The notes under the pieces are model-generated. The model saw only the letters and a program-made list of their open reading frames with translations, did not search any database and had not been told where the DNA came from. A program made the position numbers and the translations under genes. Shown in pieces: positions 7,083 through 15,334 of a stretch of 43,479 nucleotides of DNA. The first letter of the stretch is position 1, and each line of letters opens with the position of its first letter. Origin of the DNA: Nonomuraea basaltis (GTDB lineage: Bacteria > Actinomycetota > Actinomycetes > Streptosporangiales > Streptosporangiaceae); NCBI RefSeq assembly GCF_005893125.1, contig NZ_VCJS01000106.1, positions 1 to 43,479 of the forward strand, given 5' to 3'.

Positions 7083-7804
7083 ATGGTGCTGAGCCCTTGG
7101 TCGCGGAACTGGGCGCGGACGCGGTTCAGCAGCGTGTCGTCCGGTGGCGCCACGTCGGCGAGCGGGAAGCGCAGGCCGAGCCGCTCGTACTTGCCGGTGG
7201 CCATGCGGTGGAAGGGCAGCACGTCGACCCGCTCGACGTTGCCGAGACCGGCGACGAAGCGGGCCAGCCCTGCCACGTTCTCGACGGCGTCCGTCAGTCC
7301 TGGGACCAGCACGAACCGCACCCACGTGGGCCGCCCCAGCTCCGCGAGCCGTCGCGCGAAACGCAGCGTCGGCTCCACAGGGCCGCCCGTGACCCGCCGG
7401 TAGGTGTTCGGGTCGAAGGACTTGATGTCGAGCAGCACCAGGTCGGTGTCGGCCAGCATGGCGTCGTTGGCGCGGACGCCGAGAAGCCCCGAAGTGTCCA
7501 GCGCGGTGTGCAGGCCGCTGTCGTGGCAACGGCTCAGCAACTCGGCGGTGAAGCGGGGCTGGAGCAGCGGCTCGCCGCCGCTGATCGTCACCCCGCCGCC
7601 CGCGACGGAGATGAAGCGCCGGAACTTGCCGATCTCGGCCATCACCTCGTCGGCGCTGACCTGGCGACCGTCGCGCATCCGCCAGGTCTCCGGGTTCTGG
7701 CAGTAGAGGCAGCGCAGCGGGCAGCCGCAGGTGAACACGACGAATCTGGTGCCGGGGCCGTCCACCCCGATCGACAGATCCCAGGAGCTGATGACGCCGT
7801 TCAT
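7079..7804 (-). CDS. pflA: Pyruvate formate-lyase activating enzyme
   Basis: A 241-residue radical SAM enzyme that installs the glycyl radical on pyruvate formate-lyase. The [4Fe-4S] motif CxxxCxxC is at C28, C32 and C35 (CPLRCLYC), followed by the GGE motif (VTISGGEPLL) for SAM binding and the LLDIKSFDP segment typical of PFL-activating enzymes. Length matches the family (about 245). It lies 10 nt downstream of pflB on the same strand, so the two form an operon. Confidence 0.95.
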   Translation of the reverse strand: MNGVISSWDLSIGVDGPGTRFVVFTCGCPLRCLYCQNPETWRMRDGRQVSADEVMAEIGKFRRFISVAGGGVTISGGEPLLQPRFTAELLSRCHDSGLHTALDTSGLLGVRANDAMLADTDLVLLDIKSFDPNTYRRVTGGPVEPTLRFARRLAELGRPTWVRFVLVPGLTDAVENVAGLARFVAGLGNVERVDVLPFHRMATGKYERLGLRFPLADVAPPDDTLLNRVRAQFRDQGLSTI

Positions 7805-7814
7805 GGTCAGCCGT

Positions 7815-10061
7815 TCACAGGGAACCGTGGAAGGTGCGGTTGATCACGTCGCGCTGCTGCTCCGGGGTGAGGCGGACGAAGTTGACCGCGTACCCGGAGA
7901 CGCGAACGGTCAGCAGCGGGTAGCGGTCGGGGTGTTCCATGGCGTCCAGGAGGACGGCGCGGGTGAGCACGTTGACGTTCATGTGGAAGCCGCTGGCGTC
8001 AAAGTAGCCGTCGAGCACCCCGACCAGGTTGCATGCCCGCTCTTCGGGCGTGCGGCCGAGGCCGTCGGGGGTGACGGTGTTGGTCTGGGAGATGCCGTCG
8101 AGCGCCTGGTCGTAGGGAAGTTTGGCGACCGACAGGGCGGAGGCGATCACGCCGCGGCGATCGCGGCCGTTCATCGGGTTGGCACCTGGGGCGAATGGCT
8201 CGCCGGCGCGGCGGCCGTCCGGGGTGTTGCCGGTGTGCTTGCCGTACACGACATTGGAGGTGATGGTGAGCACCGACTGGGTGTGCTCGGCGTCGCGGTA
8301 GGCGGGGTGGCGGCGGATCTTGTCCATGAAAGAGCGCACCAGCTCGACCGCTATGGCGTCGGCGCGGTCGTCGTTGTTGCCGTACGCCGGATAGTCCCCC
8401 TCGACCTCGTAGTCCACGGCCAGGCCGGTGGCGTCGCGGATCACCTTGACGCGGGAGTGCCTGATGGCCGACAGGCTGTCGGCAGCGACGGACAGGCCGG
8501 CGATGCCGCAGGCCAGGGTGCGCTTGACCGGGTAGTCGTGAAGGGCCATCTCGATGCGTTCGTAGGCGTACTTGTCGTGCATGTAGTGGATGATGTTGAG
8601 CGCATTGACGTAGGTCCGCGCGAGCCAGTCCATCATCCGATCGAAGGCGGCCATGACCTCCTCGTAGTCGAGAACGTCGCCGGTCAGCGCGGGGTGAGCC
8701 GGGCCGATCTGGATACCGGTGATCTCGTCGCGGCCGCCGTTGATCGCGTACAGCAGGGTCTTGGCGAGGTTGACGCGGGCGCCGAAGAACTGCATCTGCT
8801 TGCCCACCGGGGCCGCCGAGACGCAGCAGGCGATGGCGGTGTCGTCGCCGAAGCGGGGCCGCATGAGCTCATCGCTTTCGTACTGGATGGCGCTGGTCTC
8901 GATCGACAGGGTGGCGCAGAATCTCTTGAACGGCTCCGGCAGGCCGGGCGACCACAGGACAGTGAGGTTGGGTTCGGGGGCGGGGCCGAGGTTGCGCAGC
9001 GTCTGCAGGTAGCGGAAGCTCGTACGGGTGACGAGTGTGCGACCGTCGTCGCCCATGCCGCCGATCGACTCCGTCACCCAGGTGGGGTCGCCGGAGAAGA
9101 GCTGGTCGTACTCAGGCGTGCGCAGGAAGCGGACGATGCGCAGCTTGATGACGAAGTCGTCGACGAGCTCCTGCGCCCGTTCCTCGGTGATGCGGCCTTC
9201 GGCGAGGTCGCGCTCCAGGTAGATGTCCACGAAGGTAGAGGTGCGGCCGAGGGACATGGCGGCGCCGTTCTGCTCCTTGATGGCGGCCAGGTAGCCGAAG
9301 TAAAGCCATTGAACGGCCTCGTGGGCGGTGGCGGCCGAGCGGGAGATGTCGTGGCCATAGGAGGCGGCCATGCGCTTCAGCTCGTCCAGGGCTCTAAGCT
9401 GCTCGGACAGCTCCTCGCGGTCGCGGATCACCGCGTCGGTGGCCGGGCAGGCGTCCAGGGAGCGCAAGTCGGCGTGCTTGTGCGCGATCAGGTGGTCCAC
9501 GCCGTACAGGGCGACGCGGCGGTAGTCGCCGATGATGCGGCCGCGGCCGTAGGCGTCGGGCAAGCCGGTGATGATGCCGGAGCGGCGGGGGGCCAGGATC
9601 TCGGGGGTGTAGGCGTCGAATACGCCGTCGTTGTGAGTCTTGCGGTATTTGGTGAAGATCTCCTTCACATGAGGGTCGAGGGGGTGGCCGTAGGCGGCCA
9701 GGCCGTTCTCGACTATGCGCAGCCCGCCGGCGGGCATGATGGCCCGCTTCAGCGGCGCGTCGGTCTGCAGGCCGACGATCAGCTCACGGCCGAGGTCGAT
9801 GTAGCCCGGCCCGTGTGAGGTGATCGACGACGGAGTTGTGGCGTCGACGTCGTAGATCCCGCGCGCGCGCTCCTCGGGGAACAGCGCCGACACCTCCGTC
9901 CACACGGCTCGCGTGCGCTTCGTCGGTCCCGCCAGGAAGCTCGCGTCGCCTTCGTAGGGTGTGTAGTTGGCCTGGATGAACGCGCGCACGTCCACCGCCG
10001 AGCGCCAGTCCGTCCCCTGGAAGCCGCGCCATGCACCGACCTCGACTTCGGTGACCGTCAT
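7815..10061 (-). CDS. pflB: Pyruvate formate-lyase (formate C-acetyltransferase)
   Basis: A 748-residue glycyl-radical enzyme converting pyruvate and CoA to acetyl-CoA and formate without oxygen. The catalytic cysteine pair is C412-C413 (ACCVSAAPVGKQMQFFGAR) and the glycyl radical site is G723 in RVSGYAVNF. Other hallmarks are VVYGKHTGNTPDGRRAGEPF and the C-terminal NRTFHGSL. ATG 10061 was chosen over the longer frame because GGAGG lies directly upstream. The enzyme is destroyed by oxygen when active, so strict anaerobic expression is expected. Boxes at 10121-10156 fit this. PFL is sporadic in actinomycetes. Confidence 0.96.
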   Translation of the reverse strand: MTVTEVEVGAWRGFQGTDWRSAVDVRAFIQANYTPYEGDASFLAGPTKRTRAVWTEVSALFPEERARGIYDVDATTPSSITSHGPGYIDLGRELIVGLQTDAPLKRAIMPAGGLRIVENGLAAYGHPLDPHVKEIFTKYRKTHNDGVFDAYTPEILAPRRSGIITGLPDAYGRGRIIGDYRRVALYGVDHLIAHKHADLRSLDACPATDAVIRDREELSEQLRALDELKRMAASYGHDISRSAATAHEAVQWLYFGYLAAIKEQNGAAMSLGRTSTFVDIYLERDLAEGRITEERAQELVDDFVIKLRIVRFLRTPEYDQLFSGDPTWVTESIGGMGDDGRTLVTRTSFRYLQTLRNLGPAPEPNLTVLWSPGLPEPFKRFCATLSIETSAIQYESDELMRPRFGDDTAIACCVSAAPVGKQMQFFGARVNLAKTLLYAINGGRDEITGIQIGPAHPALTGDVLDYEEVMAAFDRMMDWLARTYVNALNIIHYMHDKYAYERIEMALHDYPVKRTLACGIAGLSVAADSLSAIRHSRVKVIRDATGLAVDYEVEGDYPAYGNNDDRADAIAVELVRSFMDKIRRHPAYRDAEHTQSVLTITSNVVYGKHTGNTPDGRRAGEPFAPGANPMNGRDRRGVIASALSVAKLPYDQALDGISQTNTVTPDGLGRTPEERACNLVGVLDGYFDASGFHMNVNVLTRAVLLDAMEHPDRYPLLTVRVSGYAVNFVRLTPEQQRDVINRTFHGSL

Positions 10062-10120
10062 CGTTCCTCCTTGTGGTGAATGTCCGATCTCACTCTTGTT
10101 GGCGGAGCCCGGGACCACAT

Positions 10121-10156
10121 CGGTCGAAGGTCATCGGCGGGCGGGACCAACGTCCC
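10121..10156 (-). promoter_or_regulatory. Paired DosR-like boxes upstream of pflB
   Basis: GGGAC-CAAC-GTCCC at 10143-10156 has both arms perfect. CGGTC-GAAG-GTCAT at 10121-10134 starts exactly 22 bp away and lies 59 nt before the pflB start. A further GGGAC half-site is at 10111. This is one of only two exact palindromes of this type I found in the window. Confidence 0.75.
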
Positions 10157-10364
10157 TGCGGAATCCACACGATGGTCGCCAGGGTGAGCGGTCAGCGTTG
10201 CCGCCACCGGCTGACCAGACGAGTGCTTTCATCGGTCGATCCAGTCGTAGCCGTACCAGCCGGCTCTGCCATAGCGGCTCTACACCAGCCGTGGCCATGA
10301 TGCCGGTGGCGAAGGCCCGCGCCCCGACACGATCCCGTGACGACCAGCTCCAGGCGCATGTCCG

Positions 10365-10485
10365 TCAGGTGCGGGACAGGACCACCTTGAGTGCGCCGGT
10401 CGACTTCGGGTCGGCGAAGGTCTCGTAGGCGGCGGCCATGTCGTGCAGGGCGAAGCGGTGGGTGATGAAGCCGCTGGGGCGCAGT
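10365..10485 (-). pseudogene. Zinc alcohol dehydrogenase C-terminal relic
   Basis: The minus strand reads LRPSGFITHRFALHDMAAAY, then ETFADPKSTGALKVVLSRT and a stop at 10365. This is the C-terminal end of zinc-dependent medium-chain alcohol dehydrogenases. The first 85-90 percent of the gene is absent. The 10157-10364 stretch shows no other gene. Confidence 0.75.
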
Positions 10486-10552
10486 CCGGATCGCTCGCAC
10501 GCTGGCGCCGCTCACCATGTTCGTGGTGATGGCATTCCTGATCGCTGCCGAC

Positions 10553-10659
10553 GGCGGCAAGCCCAGACCTGGGTCGCGGCCATCTTCACCCCTGTGGTGC
10601 TGGCCTACCAGGCCTGGACCTACTGGGTCTCCCGCCGCCGCCTCACCGGAGCCACCTGA
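10553..10659 (+). pseudogene. Cytochrome bd oxidase subunit II (cydB) C-terminal relic
   Basis: The frame reads QTWVAAIFTPVVLAYQAWTY followed by WVSRRRLTGAT and TGA 10657-10659. This matches the last transmembrane helix and tail of CydB (pattern PIVLAYQAWTYWVFRKR). The remainder of cydB and all of cydA are missing. A neighbouring frame upstream (LTMFVVMAFLIAA) may be more of the same helix bundle after a frameshift. Confidence 0.65.
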
Positions 10660-10662
10660 TGG

Positions 10663-10698
10663 GATCCGTTTGTCCCGTGAACGTGGGACCTTCGGCCC
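10663..10698 (+). promoter_or_regulatory. DosR-like box plus upstream half-site, nitroreductase promoter
   Basis: GGGAC-CTTC-GGCCC at 10685-10698 has one mismatch from the palindrome and ends 56 nt before ATG 10755. A GTCCC half-site within 10663-10676 starts 22 bp upstream. Confidence 0.65.
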
Positions 10699-10754
10699 TG
10701 ACCTGCGCTGATGGACGGTGATGAGCTGGCTCTATCACCTGGGAGGTGGATGCC

Positions 10755-11741
10755 ATGAACACCCGTACAGCCGAGGAGCACGCGTTCGTCATTCACGCCG
10801 CCCTGGAGGCCGCGACCTGGGCCCCGTCCGTGCACAACAGCCAGCCCTGGTCGTTCGCTGTCTCCGGCGAGGAGATCAGCGTGCGCGCCGACGCGGACAG
10901 GAAGCTGCGCTTCAGCGACCCCGCCGGCAGGCAGCTGCTGATCAGTTGCGGCGCCGCGCTGTTCAACATTCGCACGGCGCTGCGCTGCCAGGGGTACGAG
11001 CCCGTCGTGCGGGTGCTGCCGGATCCGGATCGGCCCGCATTGCTGGCCACTGTGCGGCTGGGGGGGAGCGTGGGTGCTGATGAGCACACCAAGGCGTTGA
11101 ACGCTGAAATAGCGCGGCGCCGGACCCATCGTGCCGCCTTCACCGATCTGCCCGTCCCGGATCGGCTGATCGAGACGCTGGTCCAGCAAGCGGCCGCCGA
11201 AGGGGCGAAGCTGACGCCCGTGCGCGCATCGGAGGCCGTGCGGGTCATCGCCGCGCTGACCGAGGCGGCCCAGAACGTGCAGGCCCAGGACCGGGTGCTC
11301 AGCCTCGAGGTCATCCGCTGGGCCCGCCCGCCGGGCGGCGCCCGCCAGGACGGCGTGCCTGCCGACGCCTATCCCGCCGAACCTGCTGAGACCGTTCCGC
11401 CGTTCGCACAACGGGACTACTCCTGGCGCCACGACTGGGGTACGACGGCCGACCAGAGCACGTCGACCTCCACTGGCGTCGTGGCCCTGCTGACCACAGC
11501 CGGCGACACTCGCGAGGAATGGATGGCCGCCGGACAGGCTCTGCAGCGGATTCTGCTGTACGCGTCCGCGCACGGGGTGAGCGCCGCCTTCCACACGCAG
11601 GCATTGGAAATGCAGCATTTGCGGGAGTTCCTGCGCCAGGAGCTCTGCTCGGGCGAGTACCCGCAGATGATCATGCGGCTTGGCATCACCTTCGAGGCCA
11701 AGGGCGCGGTCCGTCGCCCACTGTCCGATCTGGTCGACTGA
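10755..11741 (+). CDS. Acg-family nitroreductase
   Basis: A 328-residue protein of the Acg/Rv3131-like nitroreductase family: APSVHNSQPWSFAVSGEEIS near the N-terminus, an RRTHRAAFTDLPVP segment in the middle, and a C-terminal PQMIMRLG. These two-domain flavin-fold proteins are among the strongest members of the mycobacterial DosR regulon, and some are thought to sequester FMN rather than reduce nitro compounds. ATG 10755 follows GGAGG at 8 nt. It is paralogous to the minus-strand gene at 38223-39170 and has a good DosR-like box upstream. Confidence 0.88.
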   Translation: MNTRTAEEHAFVIHAALEAATWAPSVHNSQPWSFAVSGEEISVRADADRKLRFSDPAGRQLLISCGAALFNIRTALRCQGYEPVVRVLPDPDRPALLATVRLGGSVGADEHTKALNAEIARRRTHRAAFTDLPVPDRLIETLVQQAAAEGAKLTPVRASEAVRVIAALTEAAQNVQAQDRVLSLEVIRWARPPGGARQDGVPADAYPAEPAETVPPFAQRDYSWRHDWGTTADQSTSTSTGVVALLTTAGDTREEWMAAGQALQRILLYASAHGVSAAFHTQALEMQHLREFLRQELCSGEYPQMIMRLGITFEAKGAVRRPLSDLVD

Positions 11742-11791
11742 GGTGCCCCGAAACCCGCGACGCACTCTTCGATGGCGCTTCGTGCCGGGAG

Positions 11792-11827
11792 AGGACCAAC
11801 GGCGCCCTTGTCCGGGACTTAGGCCTC
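11792..11827 (+). promoter_or_regulatory. Paired DosR-like boxes before the USP-CBS-flavodoxin operon
   Basis: AGGAC-CAAC-GGCGC at 11792-11805 and GGGAC-TTAG-GCCTC at 11814-11827 start exactly 22 bp apart. The second ends 65 nt before ATG 11893. Confidence 0.6.
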
Positions 11828-11892
11828 GGGTGCACAGAGTTCCCTTTCGCGAAGGTGGAAGGGAGAGATCCGACATGTGAAAGGTGGGCGTG

Positions 11893-12732
11893 ATGGCCAG
11901 TCACATCACGGTTGGTGTGGACGGGTCCGCACCGGCGACCGCAGCAGTCGAGTGGGCCGCCTTAGACGCGCAGCGGCGTGAGCTGGCCCTGCGCATCGTG
12001 CACGTATGCGAGCAGCGGCCGCACAGCGACGGCCTCGAGTACTGCACCGGGGCGCTGGAGGCCGCGGCCGACCGGGCACGGGGGCTCACCGGCGATGTCA
12101 AGGTGACGACGGAGCTGCTCAGTGGCAACGTGATCAAGGATTTGATCGCGGAGTCGGAGTCGGCGGACAGCCTGGTGCTGGGCAGCAGAGGGCTCGGTGG
12201 ATTCGCCGGGATGGTGGTCGGCTCGGTCGGCTTGGCCGTGGCCGGGCACGCGGCCGGACCGGTCGTCATCGTTCGTGCTCCCGCCGTGGTGCGCTACGGC
12301 ACGGTGGTGGTCGGCTATGACGGCTCGGGGTATTCGGAGGCCGCGATGGCCTGCGCCGTCGAGCAGGCTCGGGCGCGGAAGGCGCGGCTGCACGTCGTGT
12401 TCGCCTGGCGGGTGCCGATGTTCTCGCCGTACGCCGTTGCGTACAACAGCCTGATCGAAGCCGCCATGCAGGATGCGATGCGCGCCGCGCGCGAGCGGGT
12501 CGAGCCGTGGCGGGTCGGCAACCCCGACGTCGACATCAGCGACGAGCAGCGATGCGCGCATCCTGTCACCGCGCTGATCGAGGCGGCACGGTCGGCGGAT
12601 CTGGTCGTGGTCGGCTCGCGCGGCATGGGCGGTCTCGCTTCGGCCCTGCTGGGCTCGGTCAGCCACGGGGTGCTGCACCACACGACCTGCCCGGTCGCGA
12701 TCGTACGACCGCATGCTGAGGAGACGCCATGA
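11893..12732 (+). CDS. Tandem-domain universal stress protein
   Basis: A 279-residue USP with two ATP-binding domains; the motifs are GSRGLGGFAGMVVGS and GSRGMGGLASALLGS. It is more divergent than the USPs at 5500 and 17953. ATG 11893 was chosen with AAAGGTGG upstream; an in-frame GTG lies one codon earlier. Its stop overlaps the next gene by 4 nt (ATGA), so it is the first gene of a three-gene operon (USP, CBS protein, flavodoxin). Confidence 0.92.
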   Translation: MASHITVGVDGSAPATAAVEWAALDAQRRELALRIVHVCEQRPHSDGLEYCTGALEAAADRARGLTGDVKVTTELLSGNVIKDLIAESESADSLVLGSRGLGGFAGMVVGSVGLAVAGHAAGPVVIVRAPAVVRYGTVVVGYDGSGYSEAAMACAVEQARARKARLHVVFAWRVPMFSPYAVAYNSLIEAAMQDAMRAARERVEPWRVGNPDVDISDEQRCAHPVTALIEAARSADLVVVGSRGMGGLASALLGSVSHGVLHHTTCPVAIVRPHAEETP

Positions 12733-13199
12733 CCGCGGAGTCGCTGGCCGCCGCGCAGGTGATGAGCCGCATCCTGGTGGCCGTCAAGCCGGATGAGTCG
12801 CCGCTGATGGCCTGGGAGTTGATGCGGCGCGCCCACGTCCACCATCTGCCGGTCGTCGACGGGCGGCACGTGCTGGGCATCCTGACCCGCGAGCAGCTGG
12901 CGGCGTCCTGGTCGGGCGGGCCTGAGGAGCAGTCCAGCCGCCAGGTCCGGACGTTGCTCGGGCGTGAGCGCAAACCGCTGATCCGGCCGGACACTCCGCT
13001 GGCCAGGGTCGCGGCCGTCATGCTCGACGCCGGATGCGATGCCGTGCCGGTGCTGTCGGACGACGGGCTGATCGGGATGGTCACGGTCCGCGACGTGCTG
13101 TCGGCCGTCGCCGGACGTACCAGGCCGGCCGAAGGGCCCGGCGAAGTTGTCACCGGCATGTTCCACCTGGAACCGGTACTACCCCAAGAGAATCGATAG
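12729..13199 (+). CDS. Two-CBS-domain protein
   Basis: A 156-residue protein made almost entirely of a CBS pair: residues 10-60 (MAWELMRRAHVHHLPVVDGR, GILTREQL) and 75-130 (PLARVAAVMLDAGCDAVPVL, GMVTVRDVL). CBS pairs bind adenosine nucleotides and act as energy sensors; the stand-alone form resembles the DosR-regulated Hrp1 of M. tuberculosis. Its start overlaps the USP stop by 4 nt, and the flavodoxin gene follows after 10 nt. Confidence 0.88.
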   Translation: MTAESLAAAQVMSRILVAVKPDESPLMAWELMRRAHVHHLPVVDGRHVLGILTREQLAASWSGGPEEQSSRQVRTLLGRERKPLIRPDTPLARVAAVMLDAGCDAVPVLSDDGLIGMVTVRDVLSAVAGRTRPAEGPGEVVTGMFHLEPVLPQENR

Positions 13200-13209
13200 G
13201 AGGCGTGTG

Positions 13210-13740
13210 ATGGAGGCGTTGGTCGTCTACGAATCCATGTACGGCAACACCAAGCAGATCGCCGAAGCAGTAGCCGAAGGACTGTCCTCCCGGGTGCGAG
13301 CCGAGGTGGTGGAGGTCGGCTCCGCACCCGCACAGGTGGGGCCGGCGGTCGGGCTGCTCGTGGTGGGCGGGCCGACGCACGCCTTCTCCATGAGTAGGGT
13401 CTCCACCCGTCAGTCCGCCGCCCAGCAGGCCACAGGTCCGCTGGTCTCGCGCGGCGACGGCGTACGCGAATGGCTGGCCACGCTGCGCACCACCGCGGCA
13501 GGGCTCGGCTCGGCTGCGTTCGACACCCGCATCGCCAAGCCGCGCATGCCCGGCTCAGCCGCTCGCGGCATCGCCAAGCGGCTGAGCCGCCTCGGCATCA
13601 GAGCACTCGCGCCGGCACAGAGCTTCTACGTCGTGGGGACGCAAGGGCCGTTGGTAGACAGTGAACTGGAACGGGCCAGGCAGTGGGGCGAGAGCCTCGC
13701 CGCGTTGCTCCCTGTTACGGCTCCTGACGAGAGCGCCTGA
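13210..13740 (+). CDS. Flavodoxin-family protein
   Basis: A 176-residue flavodoxin: ALVVYESMYGNTKQIAEAVA is the FMN phosphate-binding loop (T/S-x-x-G-N-T type), followed by LLVVGGPTHAFSMS, the second FMN loop. The C-terminal part (RLGIRALAPAQSFYVVGTQG) is typical of actinobacterial flavodoxins. It probably carries electrons at low potential; PFL activation requires a reduced flavodoxin in other bacteria, but a link here is only inference. AGGAGG lies at 7 nt from ATG 13210. A C-terminal relic of a paralogue lies at 41726-41899. Confidence 0.88.
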   Translation: MEALVVYESMYGNTKQIAEAVAEGLSSRVRAEVVEVGSAPAQVGPAVGLLVVGGPTHAFSMSRVSTRQSAAQQATGPLVSRGDGVREWLATLRTTAAGLGSAAFDTRIAKPRMPGSAARGIAKRLSRLGIRALAPAQSFYVVGTQGPLVDSELERARQWGESLAALLPVTAPDESA

Positions 13741-13949
13741 CGTTCGAACAGATGCCCGGAGGTCTGTCCCCTTGCTTCGCCCTCCGCGTTTAACGATCGG
13801 CGAGCCGGAAACCCAACGAAGGAGCTCGCGTTCTCCCTCTTGACCCCGACCGGCGCGGTCACTCCGGAACAGACTGGCTTAGGCTCGCTGTTCAGCCTGC
13901 ACATGCAGCACCGGCCGCAGGTGCGCCGCGATGATGCTGGTCGCGGCGC

Positions 13950-14150
13950 TACCTGGAGTGCGGCGTCGTCATAGGCGCCGCCGAGGAGGCGAGACCACGG
14001 AGCCTGCGAGGCCGTGCTGGGTTGGGCGCGCTGCTCACCCTCACGCCGATTCCGCCGCTGGGCTGGGCCATCGCGCTCGGCGCCTTCGTTTTGACTCCGC
14101 CGCTGTGCGATCTGGCGCGGAGAGCGAGGGCCAGCCGGACGGCCCGATGA
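13950..14150 (+). pseudogene. Membrane protein C-terminal remnant
   Basis: A stop-free frame reads YLECGVVIGAAEEARPRSLR, then ALLTLTPIPPLGWAIALGAF and VLTPPLCDLARRARASRTAR before TGA 14148-14150. The hydrophobic stretch followed by a basic tail suggests the end of an integral membrane protein, perhaps of a cation-transport family, but I cannot name it. There is no start codon with a ribosome binding site. Confidence 0.3.
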
Positions 14151-14215
14151 AACGAGGACGTGTGGCATGGCGTCGGCTCGGCCGGTTCGACGCCACTCAA
14201 CGTTGTTTCCATGAT

Positions 14216-14266
14216 GGGCCGAAGGTCCCATCACAAGCAGGACCGTCGCCTCTAAGCGTCGGTCCC
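14216..14266 (+). promoter_or_regulatory. DosR-like boxes upstream of the GAPDH gene
   Basis: GGGCC-GAAG-GTCCC at 14216-14229 has one mismatch. AGGAC-CGTC-GCCTC at 14239-14252 starts 23 bp later, and TAAGC-GTCG-GTCCC (14253-14266) carries a further GTCCC arm. The last form recurs nearly identically before the arginine deiminase operon (32789-32802). Confidence 0.55.
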
Positions 14267-14288
14267 ACAACGCCGGACGATACGGACA

Positions 14289-15271
14289 TGAGAATCGGAA
14301 TCAACGGGTTCGGCAGGATCGGCCGGGCCGTCCTGCGTCGCGCATTGCGTACCGACCTGGACATCGTCGCCGTCAACGACATCACCGACACGGCCTCGCT
14401 GGCCCACCTGCTCAAGCACGACTCCACCTACGGACCGCTCGACCTGCCCGTCGCCTCCTCCGACTCCGCCTTGGAAGTGAACGGCCGCACGATCACGGTC
14501 AGCAAGCACGCCGACCCGGCGGAGATCGACTGGCGTGCCCACGACGTCGAGCTGGTCATCGACGCCACCGGCCGCTTCCGGACTAGGGACGCCCTGGCGA
14601 GCCATCTCAAGGCCGGCGCCCGCAAGGTCCTGCTCTCAGCTCCTGGCAAAGACCTGGACGCCACAATCGTCCCAGGTGTCAACGACGCCGCCTACGACCC
14701 CATCCGGCACGAGATCGTCTCCCTCGCCTCGTGCACCACCAACTGCGTCGCGCCGATGGTCAAAGTGCTGCACGAGCGTTTCGGCTTCGTCCGCGGCTTC
14801 ATGACGACCATCCACGCCTACACCGGTGACCAGATGCTGCTGGACGCCCCCCACAAGGACCCGCGCCGCGCCCGCTCGGCGGCGGTGAACATCGTGCCGA
14901 CGACCACCGGCGCCGCCCGCATGGTCGGCCAGGTGCTACCCGAGCTGAACGGCCGGCTCGACGGCATCGCCATCCGGGTGCCGGTCGAGGACGGCTCGAT
15001 CACCGACCTGTCCGCGCAGCTCAGCCGCCCGGTCACCGCACAGGAGGTCAATGAGGCCTTCGCCGCAGCCGCTGAGAATGACCTGCACGGCATCCTGCGC
15101 TACAGCACCGATCCGCTCGTCTCCCGCGACATCATCGCCGACGCCTCCTCGTGCGTGTTCGACTCGGCCCTCACCCAGGCCAACGGGGACCTGGTCAAAG
15201 TGTTCGGCTGGTACGACAACGAGTGGGGCTACGCCAACCGGCTCGTCGAGATGGCCCAGCGGATGGGGTGA
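14289..15271 (+). CDS. gap: Glyceraldehyde-3-phosphate dehydrogenase, type I
   Basis: A 327-residue GAPDH. The Rossmann motif INGFGRIGR is at residues 5-13, Asp31 (VAVND) suggests NAD preference, and the catalytic Cys149 lies in ASCTTNC. DNEWGYANRLVEMA closes the protein. It makes 1,3-bisphosphoglycerate from glyceraldehyde-3-phosphate. Its position away from any pgk/tpi cluster, inside a stress island and behind DosR-like boxes, suggests a hypoxia-specific isozyme that processes the triose released by phosphoketolase. The ribosome binding site is weak. Confidence 0.95.
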
Positions 15272-15334
15272 CCAAAGCAGTAGCCCCACCGCGGCGGGAA
15301 TGGGCATCTGGCCAGTCGGCGCCGGCACAGGGAC

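Noticed and set aside
7731..9818. 695-codon plus-strand open frame opposite pflB
   Set aside because: Its sequence is a valine/glycine-rich shadow of the pflB coding strand, with no recognisable domain.
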